Shown piece after piece: positions 20,177 through 29,765 of a stretch of 64,000 nt of DNA; position 1 is the first letter of the stretch, and the number at the start of each line of letters is the position of its first letter. Position numbers and translations under genes: made by a program. The DNA is taken from the NCBI GenBank assembly GCA_039090855.1, contig CM077010.1:44906905-44970904 (forward strand), read 5' to 3'. The stretch comes from Macrothele yani. Lineage: Eukaryota; Arthropoda; Arachnida; Araneae; Macrothelidae. Under the pieces are notes generated by a model, which ran no database searches, was not told the origin of the DNA, and saw nothing but the letters and a program-made list of their open reading frames with translations.

Positions 20177-20303
20177 GCTAGTGAGGAAAGCAATTGAAAA
20201 CAACTTCCAAGCATCCCCGGTCCAATCTTGCTGATTTTTATTTCTTCCAAGCATTTTTAATTTCTTCCAAGCATCCACGGTCCAATCTTGCTGATTTTGG
20301 ATT

Positions 20304-20348
20304 CACACGTTACTAGACAGGTATCTTTAATTCAATTGCTCTTCAGTG
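20304..20348 (+). mobile_element. Solo Tc1 right terminus
   Basis: The 45 bp 'cacgttacta...ttcagtg' match 62957-63001, the right end of the Tc1 at 61782-63001, including the exact terminal inverted repeat tcaattgctcttcagtg followed by TA. The rest of that element is absent here. Confidence 0.75.
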
Positions 20349-20576
20349 TATTTTAGAGTGTCGTAAGTGGTGGCTAAACTACTGTTATGCCAAAAATAGC
20401 GTCATTTTTGAAATCCTCGCAACAAAATTAATAAAGAAACATCAAAATATTAAGATAAACATAGTTCAGATCTTATTACACGGTGTTATGTGTTTATTTT
20501 TCTTCTTATTAGAATCTAAATATCGCAAAGTATAAATTAGCAACGTTTATTCACAATTCAATGTTTCATTAACATC

Positions 20577-20615
20577 GACTAAAGTTTCGCAGACCGTTTG
20601 GCTGGACATCATCAG
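20577..20615 (-). ncRNA. Hammerhead-ribozyme-like core in Penelope 3' region
   Basis: On the minus strand the order is CTGATGA (20615-20609), a variable segment, then GAAAC, a TTTA loop and GTC (ending 20577). This matches the conserved boxes of a hammerhead with a two-base-pair third stem, the form described in Penelope-like elements. Flanking 'cattcatc' and 'gatgttaatg' can pair as the first stem (catc/gatg, then catt/aatg past a bulge). The second stem is weak. The inverted partner at 22202-22241 keeps GAAAC and GTC but has CAAATGA for the first box. Confidence 0.5.
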
Positions 20616-20888
20616 GATGAATGGAGCGTAAACATTCAAATCATTGTGACATCACCTCCCAGTACGAACGAACTGGGCGGTTTTCCATTTGCTCCTAAGA
20701 TTTGCTTCGGAATTTCAAATTTCTCAAAGGTTTTTTTTTCAAAGTTATTTTCAAACCCATAAACAAGATGAGTTCTTAGGGATGAAAAGACTACGTCCAA
20801 GACATGAATTCCTGGGGAATTTATCAGATACCTTGTGAATGTGGACTTTCATATATAGGATAGACCCGCAGTGCTTTAAAGTTTCCGT

Positions 20889-21911
20889 GTGAAGGAACAT
20901 ACGACTCTGAAATCCTGTGGTATTGAAGAAGCATACATTAATATTATTAATAACATCTATGAAAATGCAAGTGCAACGATTCGGCTGTTTGAAAATACAA
21001 CACACATAAAAATTGGAAAGGGAGTGAGACAAGGTGACACCATATCTCCGAAGCTCTTTAATGCCACATTGGAAAATGTCTTTCAATCACTGAACTGGGA
21101 AAACAAAGGGATAAAGATTAATGGAGATTATCTAACCCACCTTCGTTTTGCTGATGACGTAGTCATTTTTGCAACTACCCCATCAGAGCTGCAGAGTATG
21201 ATCCAGGAACTTGCTGACAAGAGTAAAGAAGTGGGATTAAAAATGAACTTTCAGAAGACAAAAGTGATGTTCAATGCTTTTACAAGAAATGAAGATTTAT
21301 CGATTGATGGAGAAAAACTGGAGATAACAGATACGTATGTTTATCTTGGACAGCAGATATCAAGTGAGGGTCACATTGATGAAGAAATTAATCGACGTAC
21401 AAAACTTGCCTGGAGAGCTTTTGGAGGAAACAGCATAATTTTCAAGAGCAATATGCCATTATGTCTTAAAAGAAAAGTGTTTGATCAATGCATCCTTCAA
21501 GTGCTTACGTATGGTGCAGAGACGTGGACCTTAACTAAAAGAGACATACAAAGGCTGCAGACAACTCAAAGATGCATGGAGAGGTGCATGCTTGGTATAA
21601 CCAGGAGAGATAAGAAGAGGAACTCGTGGATCCGAAAAATGACGAGAGTGGAAGACATCATGATCAGAGTTAAATCCCTGAAATGGCAATGGGCTGGACA
21701 TACTGCCAGAAGGACAGACCATAGATGGACAGCCGAAATTTTAGATTGGATTCCAAGGGACAGGAAGAGACCCAGAAAAAGACCACATGGGAGATGGGTG
21801 GATGAAATTCGTAAATATGCGGGAGTGACATGGAGGAGACTGGCACAAGACAGACCGTTGTGGAGGAAACTTGGGGAGACCTTCGTCCAGCAGTGGATTG
21901 ATAATGGTTGA
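20889..21911 (+). CDS. RTE-type LINE reverse transcriptase fragment, open frame of 340 codons
   Basis: The first six residues (MKEHTT) come from the Penelope-like sequence; LINE protein begins at LKSCGIEEAY. Reverse transcriptase motifs are intact: motif B GVRQGDTISPK at residues 45-55, the catalytic FADD at 87-90, and a later QKTKVMF and YVYLGQQIS. The C-terminal part ends in FVQQWIDNG. The fingers and motif A, which carries one catalytic aspartate, are missing through 5' truncation, so no active enzyme is expected. The absence of stops over a kilobase suggests a young insertion. The start codon belongs to the host element and is accidental. Confidence 0.85.
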   Translation: MKEHTTLKSCGIEEAYINIINNIYENASATIRLFENTTHIKIGKGVRQGDTISPKLFNATLENVFQSLNWENKGIKINGDYLTHLRFADDVVIFATTPSELQSMIQELADKSKEVGLKMNFQKTKVMFNAFTRNEDLSIDGEKLEITDTYVYLGQQISSEGHIDEEINRRTKLAWRAFGGNSIIFKSNMPLCLKRKVFDQCILQVLTYGAETWTLTKRDIQRLQTTQRCMERCMLGITRRDKKRNSWIRKMTRVEDIMIRVKSLKWQWAGHTARRTDHRWTAEILDWIPRDRKRPRKRPHGRWVDEIRKYAGVTWRRLAQDRPLWRKLGETFVQQWIDNG

Positions 21912-21930
21912 CAATGATGATGATGATGAT
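20910..21930 (+). mobile_element. RTE-type LINE, 5'-truncated, inserted in Penelope-like DNA
   Basis: LINE sequence begins at about 20911 (ctctgaaatcctgtgg) and ends with ttgacaatgatgatgatgatgat. Penelope-like codons lie directly on both sides. I could not define a clean target-site duplication. Confidence 0.8.
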
Positions 21931-22283
21931 ATGAACTGAAGCAGTCATCAATAGTCCAACATTGTCTCGAAAATAGCCATAAATGTTTGTTTGGAAACGC
22001 TGTGCTTATTGATAAGCCTGATTCGACTAACAAGCTTAATGTAATTGAAGCTTTCCACATATACCGGAATTCTTCACAACTTTCAAGGACATGACGTCTA
22101 CGCCATTTCTTTCTGGCGCGTTGAAACAACTAATCAAAATCCGTGACCGTCAGAACTCTGATAATGTCACAATGATTTAAATGTTCACGTTCCATTCGTC
22201 CAAATGATGCCGAGACAAACGCTCTGCGAAACTATAGTCGATATTAATGAAACATTTAATTTTGAATAAACGTTGATAATTTA

Positions 22284-23337
22284 TTCTAAATTTACAACGC
22301 ACGTGTGTAGTCTTGAATTATATATATATAATACTGGAAAGTATTTTCTAAAATGACAAAATGTGAATGCAAGCGATGCTGAATACATCTTCGTCTTGCT
22401 GAGAGATGAGACCACTACCCACGTCGCATACCACAAGCAATTTAATCATGAGTGATTGTTGTAAAAACTGTTGTCGTAATTTCATCAAGGTTAGAAACTC
22501 ATTTGATTCATCTGGTTAAGATTATGTTGGCATATTTCCAAAGATGCAATGTGTGCGGCATATTCCTTTTTTTTCAGTTGATCCTTTTTATTTACTGCTA
22601 ATTGATATTTCATGTTCAATGGGTGCAATCTTGAACTGACCACCCTGCAATACGTAGCACTTTTTCTTTTAAAACAAAAATTGTCAAAGAAATTCTTTCC
22701 GAGCCATAATTCAATGTGTAGAAACTGCGAAGATAACTTATCCTTTAAAGCATAATTATTTTCAACCTACGAGAGTAGCATCACCCTTGCACAAACTCGG
22801 AGGAAACTGCGGCTTGTCAAACTGCCTTTCATCATGACAATTAAGGACAGCAGCTGGCAGAAATGGCATGAACTTATTTGATGCGGTTCTTCCGCATGGC
22901 ATAACAGCTGCCGTGTCGTCAAGTGCTCGATTGTGTCAAAAATGTTTAAGCCGTTGACTTTGCTGAATCGTGGCAAACACAGCTACTAAGTGTCACAGAT
23001 TTGACACAGATTAGATTTCCACATTCCTGGGTCTCAAATTTACTGACAAACACTGAATCCGAAATAGGGCCGGTGTTTAACGAAAACGTTAATGCTGTAT
23101 CTCGCTGAACCGTATACGATCAATGTAACATATTCCTTCGGGATTCTTCAAATAGACTCGCGGCACTCAAGCTTACGGTTCTAAATGACGCAACACATAA
23201 AACGGTCAAGGACTGTCTCTGAACTCGCAAAGACATTTTCACACCTCACAACGTACAGAACATTTTTCGCTAACCAGGACCTATTTTGAATTTATTTCGA
23301 TGCAGTTTTAAGATTCATATATCCAAAAAAATAGTAA
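22284..23337. other. Non-coding stretch without a recognised element
   Basis: A TA run lies at about 22320-22332. The minus-strand open stretch 22767-22976 has no recognised motif. Confidence 0.5.
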
Positions 23338-23490
23338 ATTGAGTTCTATTGTGCTTGTAGTGTCTGCGTTATTTATGTATTTATATATATATTGAGTTCT
23401 ATTGTGCTTGTAGTGTCTGCGTTATTTATGTATTTATATATATATTCAGTTCTATTGTGCTTGTAGTGTCTGCGTTATTTATGTATATAT
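23338..23490. repeat. Tandem repeat, 53-bp unit, three copies
   Basis: The unit 'gttctattgtgcttgtagtg...tatttatatata' starts near 23338, 23391 and 23444 and is almost identical each time. It ends in a TA run that abuts the next Tc1 element. Confidence 0.9.
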
Positions 23491-23506
23491 ATATATAAAC
23501 TGAAGT

Positions 23507-24684
23507 GCCAGAAAAACTGGTACACCAGTGTAATATTTGGTTGGTCCCCTTAGGGAGCGCAGGACTGCTGAAATGCGACGGCGCATGGACTCCACTTGCT
23601 TCTGGATATATGCTGTAAGCAATGCACACCATACTTCCTGCAGAGCGTTCCACAATTCGGGTAAATGCCGAGGTCTCGGATTCTTGTGTTCGATAGCGCG
23701 TTGCATGGTATCCAAATGTGTTCTATCACGTTCAGATCTAGGGACTTGAGTGGGAATGGCAACACCCCAAACTCAGATGAATGCTTCTCTAACCATAATG
23801 TGGCGTCCCGACATTGTGTGTAGGTGCATTGTCCTCTTGGAACAGGCCCAACCGATCAGCATGAATGCAGGACATGAATGGGTGTACCTCGTACGAAAGG
23901 ATGCGCACATAGCGTTGGACGGTCACAGATGTTTGTAGACGTACCAGGAGTCCCAGTAAAATCCAGCTAAACACATCCCATACCATTACAGACCCCACAC
24001 CAGCCGGTACAGTTCCCTATTGACAGGCGGGATCCATGGTTTCATGGGGTTTGCGCCACACACGAATCCTTCCATCTGACCGTTAGAGTTGGAAACGCGA
24101 CTCGTCAGACCAGGCTACTTGTTTCCAGTCATCAAGTGTCCAGTGGCAGTGTTGCCGTGCCCATGCAAGGCGCATAGTTCTGTATTGTGCACCCATCAAG
24201 GGGACTCGTTTTGGGCGTCGTCTCCCAAAACCCATATCGTTCAGGGTACGTTGCACAGACCGGACGCTGATGATTGTTGAAGCTCCTGCATTGAATTCCG
24301 ATGATACCTGCGAAAGTGTCGCGTGAATTGATTCTTGACAGCCGACGATGGTCACGTTCACCCAATGTCTTTTTACGGCGACACTGGCATCGTAGTTTGG
24401 AGGTTTTTCTGGAATTACTTTAGTCACGGTATGGTCGTCCACGAAAATCCGAACTTCGTTTCTACCTCCGAAAAACTATGACCAATCTCACGAGCGCCAA
24501 CAATGACACCGTGTTGAAAATCGCTTTATTCGTTATTACTTGTCATTCTCATCCCGAAAACAGCTCTAACAGCCGGCAAGGATGTCTGTTGCTTTATATA
24601 CGCACTGGCGGATGCAACCGAGTACGCTCATAAGTGACGTTGCTATGTATTTTGCATAAGATCCTGTGTACCAGTTTTTCTGGC
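23507..24684 (-). mobile_element. Tc1-like transposon in a TA-rich target
   Basis: The terminal inverted repeats are gccagaaaaactggtacac at 23507 and its inverse gtgtaccagtttttctggc ending at 24684. TA runs flank both ends. The length of about 1.18 kb is normal for the group. Confidence 0.85.
23550..24442 (-). pseudogene. Tc1-like transposase, frameshifted
   Basis: From the 5' end: a paired-like second helix region (STIISVRSVQRTLNDMGFGR), then the first catalytic motif QVAWSDESRFQL (about 24090). SVMVWDVFSW follows (about 23995), the second motif is LFQEDNAPTH (about 23835) and the third LNVIEHIW (about 23725). The N-terminal helix-turn-helix upstream of 24442 is decayed. Frames change near 24000, 23780 and 23720, so the protein is broken, though all three catalytic residues are still encoded. 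The C-terminal tail (VESMRRRISAV) is readable down to the terminal repeat. Confidence 0.8.
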
Positions 24685-24706
24685 ATATATATATATATAT
24701 ATATAT
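24685..24706. repeat. (TA)n between two Tc1 elements
   Basis: A 22-bp TA run separates the previous element from the next one, which begins six bases later. Confidence 0.9.
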
Positions 24707-24711
24707 TAATA

Positions 24712-26118
24712 CACTGCTGGCCACCCAAATAGCAACACCAAGACAGACACGAGATATCAAAGCCAGATTTACTGGACACATAACAACAGATACAAAGATG
24801 AAACGATTGAGCTTACAGGCCCGTGCGACTTGCGGAACACGCAGACATCAATAGTTCGTGTGGCCCCCATGGCTGGAAATAACGACCGCTACACGCCCCG
24901 GTATGGAACGAAAGAGGCTTTGGATGTGGGCTTGGGATATGTCGGTCCAACTTGCTTCCACACGTTGCCACAGTTCATCAGGCGTAACCGCGGGTGGTGC
25001 TTGCTGGGCCACTCGGTTGCCGATCAGCGACCAGACGTGTTCTATGGGCGACATATCGGGAGAACAGGCGGGCCACGGCAACAGTGACACCTGATGGGCC
25101 GTGAAGAATTGTTGCACGATGCGTGCCACGTGCGGTCGCGCATTGTCCTCTTGAAACATGGCCGCTGGCTGGTCCTGCAGGTAAGGGAGGACTACAGGCT
25201 CCAAAACGTCGGAGATGTAGCGGTGGCTGTTGAGTGTACCGGCGAAGCGTACCAGAGGGGTGAGGGTGTCATATCCAATTGCGGCCCAAACCATAACGTC
25301 AGGCGACGGACCGGTATGCTGATGCATAATGCAGGCGTCATGCAATCTCTCGCCGCGGTGCCGCCACACGCGGATCCGACCATCGTGATGTTGCAGGTAG
25401 AAACGGGATTCGTCGGAGAAGACAAAGTCGTGCCATTCCGTAGCCCAGGTGTGTCGTTCAACGGCCCACTTCCGCCGCACGCGCCGTTGGTTTAACGTCA
25501 ATGGTAATCGGAACAATGGACGCAGTGTGACAAGTCCCCGCTCCAGCAGACGACGTCAAACGGTACGTGCTGACACAGGTTGTTGCGCAACACACCCTAA
25601 TTCCTGCGCTAACGTTCGTCATGTGGCTGTGCGAGCCGTCAATCTCGCCGTACAACGTGCCGGTCCTTTTTTCGGTGGTGTGCCGCGGCCGCGGCAATCG
25701 CTCACATTGGTCCGCCCATCGCTCCTGCACCCACCGAATCCATACTCGCCTCACTGTGGCTGGATGTCGTCCCACACGGGCGCCGATGTTTCGGTGCGAT
25801 AAACCGCTGAGGCGATAAGCCACTATTCGTCCTCTGTCGAACCCCGAAACGTGCTGGAATGACTGCCGTATTCTGCGACGAGGTATCAGGGAGCTTCCCA
25901 CACACAGGTCCGGCAGCACAACACACTTCCACTACTTACACCCCGCCTTCTGTGCACCCTTCTAATAGTGCTTATCGGTGGCACCCCGGGCTCACATGAT
26001 TTGCATATGCCCTGCAATGCTAATCGTTTGCATGTCCTCTCGCGGGCGACGCATGCTGCGAATTTCAGGCCAATCGGATGTTTTCTTCTTGGTGTTGCAT
26101 TATGGGTGGCTAGCAGTG
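24712..26118 (-). mobile_element. Tc1-like transposon of a 1407-bp family, copy 1
   Basis: It begins cactgctggccaccca and ends with the inverse tgggtggctagcagtg, with TA on both sides (24710-24711 and 26119-26120). Length is 1407 bp, identical to copy 2 at 55053-56459. The terminal inverted repeats extend about 30 bp. Confidence 0.92.
24848..25919 (-). pseudogene. Tc1-like transposase, near complete, one frameshift
   Basis: The N-terminal part has FDRGRIVAYRLSGLSHRNIG and RHPATVRRVWIRW, a helix-turn-helix pair. A run of six A near 25666-25671 marks a frameshift, after which the frame continues with TVRRRLLERGLV and then the 222-codon open stretch 25516-24848. In that stretch the catalytic motifs are FSDESRF (D at residue 35), FQEDNARPH (D124) and SPIEHVW (E159), a DD34E arrangement. 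It ends in IPGRVAVVISSHGGHTNY, a normal Tc1 C-terminus. Only the frameshift obviously disables it. Confidence 0.88.
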
Positions 26119-26449
26119 TATATATAATAATTTAACAAAGCCCACAGAGACCAAACCATGAAACACTGCCCAGAAAGGGCAAAATTTAGGATCCACCAAA
26201 CACCCCCGCACCCCTCCGTGGGTGTTTAAACATGCATGGACGCTGCAGCTCGCCTCTTGCAGAACTACTGTTTTTTCACTTATGTATACCACTGTGCGAG
26301 CCGTAATACAATCCATAAAATCACATGTTTCTAGTCATCAGCTTCCAGGTTTTATGATTACGACACCATCTTTTGCGCATTATAACATTGATTTTTGTGA
26401 ATAAAGATTTAGCAATTGCAGTCCTTGCATGGTTCGCTTGTGCTGTTCA

Positions 26450-26800
26450 CATGGCTTTGTGAAGTTATCAAATCTGGAAATGTGTAGATAAGTCACAGGT
26501 ACGATCCATGGAATTGAACGCATGATCTATTTGATGAATCACCCGGAATGAGGGTGACGTTGGTAATTTGCAAACACAGAGTGAATACTATGCAAGGCAC
26601 ACGTATAATATGTGAAGGGTATCAGGCTAAATGAGGGTGACTTTGGCGCGTTTGTACACAGAGAGTGGAGTGTATACGTATTAGGCACACATGATTTGTG
26701 GAAGGAGTCATATGGAATGTGGCCACCGTGATGAGCTCACACAGGGATTGGCGTGCATGTCAGGCAAACGTATGTTCCATGAACGGAATCATACTGTATG
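26450..26800. repeat. Diverged tandem repeat, about 85-bp unit
   Basis: Similar blocks such as 'gaatgagggtgacgttgg' and 'aaatgagggtgactttgg', each followed by 'acacagag', 'ggcacac' and 'gaagg..tca', recur near 26546, 26631 and 26714, with a weaker block before. They are heavily diverged. Confidence 0.45.
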
Positions 26801-26819
26801 AAGTGCAATTAATGGTGCC

Positions 26820-27290
26820 GGTGCCGTGTTTATACATTGAGTTGTTTGGCAATGAAGTCCCACATGTTCTCTTTTGAAGAGACGTCTATGCACCGCGGTT
26901 TCCAGGACATCACTTGGACACCTTTTATGCACCCTCTGGTGATGTTAGCAGAGTTCAGTGGAGAGTCATCTTATTGAAACTGGGCATTCGCATACTGCGG
27001 AGACTCTACAACAAAACTGGATATAGCAATTCTTCGAAGTGCCGTCGGGCTGTCATTGTACACACAATGCATACGAGCAGTGAGCGTCTGTTAGCGCATG
27101 AAACCATGACATCAACCTGTGGAGCCGCATGACGCTAACGTAGGGCAGCAAAATCAGCCACGAATCCAGGCTGTCAATTGGTGATAGTCGGCGCTGAGAC
27201 AGCAGCGACAGAAAATATCGCCGCTGAATAGGAGGTGGTTCCACTCGTCGCTAACAAAATGCGGTTCCATTCGTCTTTCCACGCATGCCC
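26820..27290 (-). pseudogene. Decayed Tc1-like transposase remnant
   Basis: On the minus strand: a first catalytic motif VSDEWNHL near 27255-27230, a second region QFQ-stop-DDSPLNSANI near 26975-26945, and a third KENMWDFIAKQL near 26880-26845. Order and spacing fit a Tc1 DD34E enzyme. Stops and frameshifts are common. Its upstream half is replaced by the 50-bp satellite that starts at 27311. Confidence 0.5.
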
Positions 27291-27310
27291 GGGGTATGGC
27301 ACGGCTGCAC

Positions 27311-29210
27311 CTTTGCTCGAAGACATGATGCAGCTAGTGTCAGTTCTTGCCTCAATGGTTAGTTGCTCGAAGACATGATGCAGTGCTTGGCAGTTGTTGC
27401 CTCTATCGTTAGTTGCTCGAAGAGATGATGCAGTGTGTTGCAGTTGTTGCCACAATGGCTAGTTGCTCGAAGACATGATGCAGAGCGTGGCAGTTGTTGC
27501 CTCAATCGTTAGTTGCTAATAGAGATGATGCAGTGTGTGGCAGATGTTGCCACAATGGCTAGTTGCTCAAAGACATGATGCAGTGCGTGGAAGTTGTTGC
27601 CTCAATCGTTAGTTGCTCGAAGAGATGATGCAGTGTGTGGCAGTTGTTGTCACAATGGCTAGTTGCTCGAAGACATGACGCAGCGCGTGGCAGTTGTTGC
27701 CTCAATCGTTAGTTGCTCGAAGAGATGATGCAGTGTGTGACAGTTGTTGCCACAATGGCTAGTTGCTCAAAGACATGATGCAGTGCGTGGAAGTTGTTGC
27801 CTCAATCGTTAGTTGCTCGAAGAGATGATGCAGTGTGTGGCAGTTGTTGTCACAATGGCTAGTTGCTCGAAGACATGATGCAGTGCGTGGCAGTTGTTGC
27901 CTCAATCGTTAGTTGCTCGAAGAGATGATGCAGTGTGTGGCAGTTGTTGCCACAATGGCTAGTTGCTCGAAGACATGATGCAGTGCGTGGCAGTTGTTGC
28001 CTCAATCGTTAGTTGCTCGAAGAGATGATGCAGTGTGTGGCAGTTGTTGCCACAATGGCTAGTTGCTCGAAAACATGATGCAGTGCGTGGCAGTTGTTGC
28101 CTCAACCGTTAGTTGCTCGAAGAGATGATGCAGTGTGTGGCAGTTGTTGCCACAATGGCTAGTTGCTCGAAGACATGATGCAGAGCGTGGCAGTTGTTGC
28201 CTCAATCGTTAGTTGCTCGAAGAGATGATGCAGTGTGTGGCAGTTGTTGTCACAATGGCTAGTTGCTCGAAGACATGATGCAGAGCGTGGCAGTTGTTGC
28301 CTCAATCGTTAGTTGCTCGAAGAGATGATGCAGTGTGTGACAGTTGTTGCCACAATGGCTAGTTGCTCAAAGACATGATGCAGTGCGTGGAAGTTGTTGC
28401 CTCAATCGTTAGTTGCTCGAAGAGATGATGCAGTGTGTGGCAGTTGTTGTCACAATGGCTAGTTGCTCGAAGACATGATGCAGTGCGTGGCAGTTGTTGC
28501 CTCAATCGTTAGTTGCTCGAAGAGATGATGCAGTGTGTGGCAGTTGTTGCCACAATTGCTAGTTGCTCGAAGACATGATGCAGTGCGTGGCAGTTGTTGC
28601 CTCAATCGTTAGTTGCTCGAAGAGATGATGCAGTGTGTGGCAGTTGTTGCCACAATGGCTAGTTGCTCGAAGACATGATGCAGTGCGTGGCAGTTGTTGC
28701 CTCAACCGTTAGTTGCTCGAAGAGATGATTCAGTGTGTGGCAGATGTTGCCACAATGGCTAGTTGCTCAAAGACATGATGCAGTGCGTGGAAGTTGTTGC
28801 CTCAATAGTTAGTTGCTCGAAGAGATGATGCAGTGTGTGGCAGTTGTTGTCACAATGGCTAGTTGCTCGAAGACATGATGCAGTGCGTGGCAGTTGTTGC
28901 CTCAATCGTTAGTTGCTCGAAGAGATGATGCAGTGTGTGACAGTTGTTGCCACAATGGCTAGTTCCTCGAAGACATGATGCAGTGCGTGGCAGTTGTTGC
29001 CTCAATCGTTAGTTGCTCGAAGAAATGATGCAGTGTGTGATAGTTGTTGCCACAATGGCTAGTTGTTCGAAGACATGATGCAGTGCGTGGCAGTTGTTGC
29101 CTCAATCGTTAGTTGCTCGAAGACATGATGCAGTGCGTGGCAGTTGTTGCCTCAATCGTTAGTTGCTCGAAGAGATGATGCAGTCTGTGGAAGTTCTTAC
29201 CCCAATGGCT
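27311..29210. repeat. Satellite array, 50-bp monomer, 38 copies, arranged as 100-bp dimers
   Basis: Monomers are exactly 50 bp (agttgctcga then agacatgatg, cagtgcgtgg, cagttgttgc, ctcaatcgtt). Two types alternate: type A has 'agaca', 'gcgtgg' and 'ctcaatcgtt'; type B has 'agaga', 'tgtgtgg' and 'cacaatggct'. The array is 1900 bp without indels. Near the ends two A-type units are adjacent (29051-29150). Sub-variants (aagttgttgc, cagttgttgt) recur every 300-550 bp, a sign of larger block duplications. Confidence 0.97.
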
Positions 29211-29646
29211 AGAGAGCTCAAACTTGCCTCAGTGTGTTTACGATTCATAGTCCGTCTCGATACGGTTTTATGACATTTACGGTCTATGTCCATATCATAC
29301 TGCAAATTTTATGATTCACTGTTGAAAAACTCTACCTTTTTTTTTAAGGAATGATAAATTTTAGCTTGAAGTATAAGGTACTGTAGCTTGCTGAAGGTCG
29401 ATCCTTCAAGACATAGGAGCTTTAGAAATTTTGCACAGATACTAGTTTAAAAAATACTATTAGCCAGTTCATATTTGCATAGGAAAGTAAACAAATAAAG
29501 CAGTGGGTAAAATATAGGCTTTACTGAATTTAATTTTCTAGAATTTTCCTTATTTTCGAATCTTAAGTCATAGTTCTGTCGTATCAAAACTTCCCAATAA
29601 GTCAGACTGCCCTGGACTTAGATAAACAATAACAGTTTACGTAGGG
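29211..29646. other. Non-coding stretch without a recognised element
   Basis: AT-rich DNA after the satellite. I see no continuation of the Tc1 remnant on this side. Confidence 0.5.
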
Positions 29647-29765
29647 TTTTTTTTTTGTTTTTTTATTTGGGATTTAACGACCGCCGTGAGCAACTCAATA
29701 CGCTATAAGAAGTCGCCCGTCCCTAATTTAGGGTCACTGTTTCCACGGAAGGGAGAAAGCCTTAC
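29647..29765 (-). mobile_element. SINE family A, 5'-truncated
   Basis: It begins with a T-rich tail (reverse-strand poly-A), then 'gatttaacgaccgccgtgagc', 'gcccgtccctaatttagggtcac' and 'ggaagggagaaagcc'. The tRNA head is missing. Confidence 0.8.

Larger units (their letters stand above)
18867..20190 (+). mobile_element. Tc1-like transposon carrying a SINE
   Basis: The body is a Tc1 transposase split by the SINE at 19080-19306. The left end is obscured by the TA run and I cannot identify a matching terminal inverted repeat on the right. The 45 bp at 20304-20348 belong to the family of the element at 61782-63001. A small direct duplication (cttccaagcatccccggtcc and a near copy) lies at 20206-20300. 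Confidence 0.7.
20531..22283. mobile_element. Second Penelope-like inverted pair, split by an RTE LINE
   Basis: The outermost 120 bp are inverted copies of each other (20531-20655 against 22160-22283, from 'aataaacgttg' to 'aatcattgtgacat'). As in the first pair, 3' untranslated ends face outward. The right-hand copy keeps endonuclease codons on both sides of the LINE: GIYQIPCECGLSYIG near 20820-20865, and ENSHKCLFGNAVLIDKP with TNKLNVIEAFHIY near 21970-22065. A stop follows YIG. The LINE at 20910-21930 sits in the middle of the endonuclease. Confidence 0.75.

Noticed and set aside
18867..20348. Treating 20304-20348 as the right terminus of the Tc1 at 18867
   Set aside because: No matching inverted end exists on the left, and the 45 bp equal the end of a different Tc1 family at 61782-63001.
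25094..25802. Plus-strand open frames over the Tc1 at 24712-26118
   Set aside because: They are complements of the GC-rich transposase frame; the minus strand has the catalytic motifs. The same applies to 55200-56143.
27311..29210. CRISPR-like regular repeats
   Set aside because: The 50-bp units are contiguous and all alike; there are no unique spacers, and the sequence is eukaryotic. The same holds for the 24-, 37-, 50- and 54-bp arrays.
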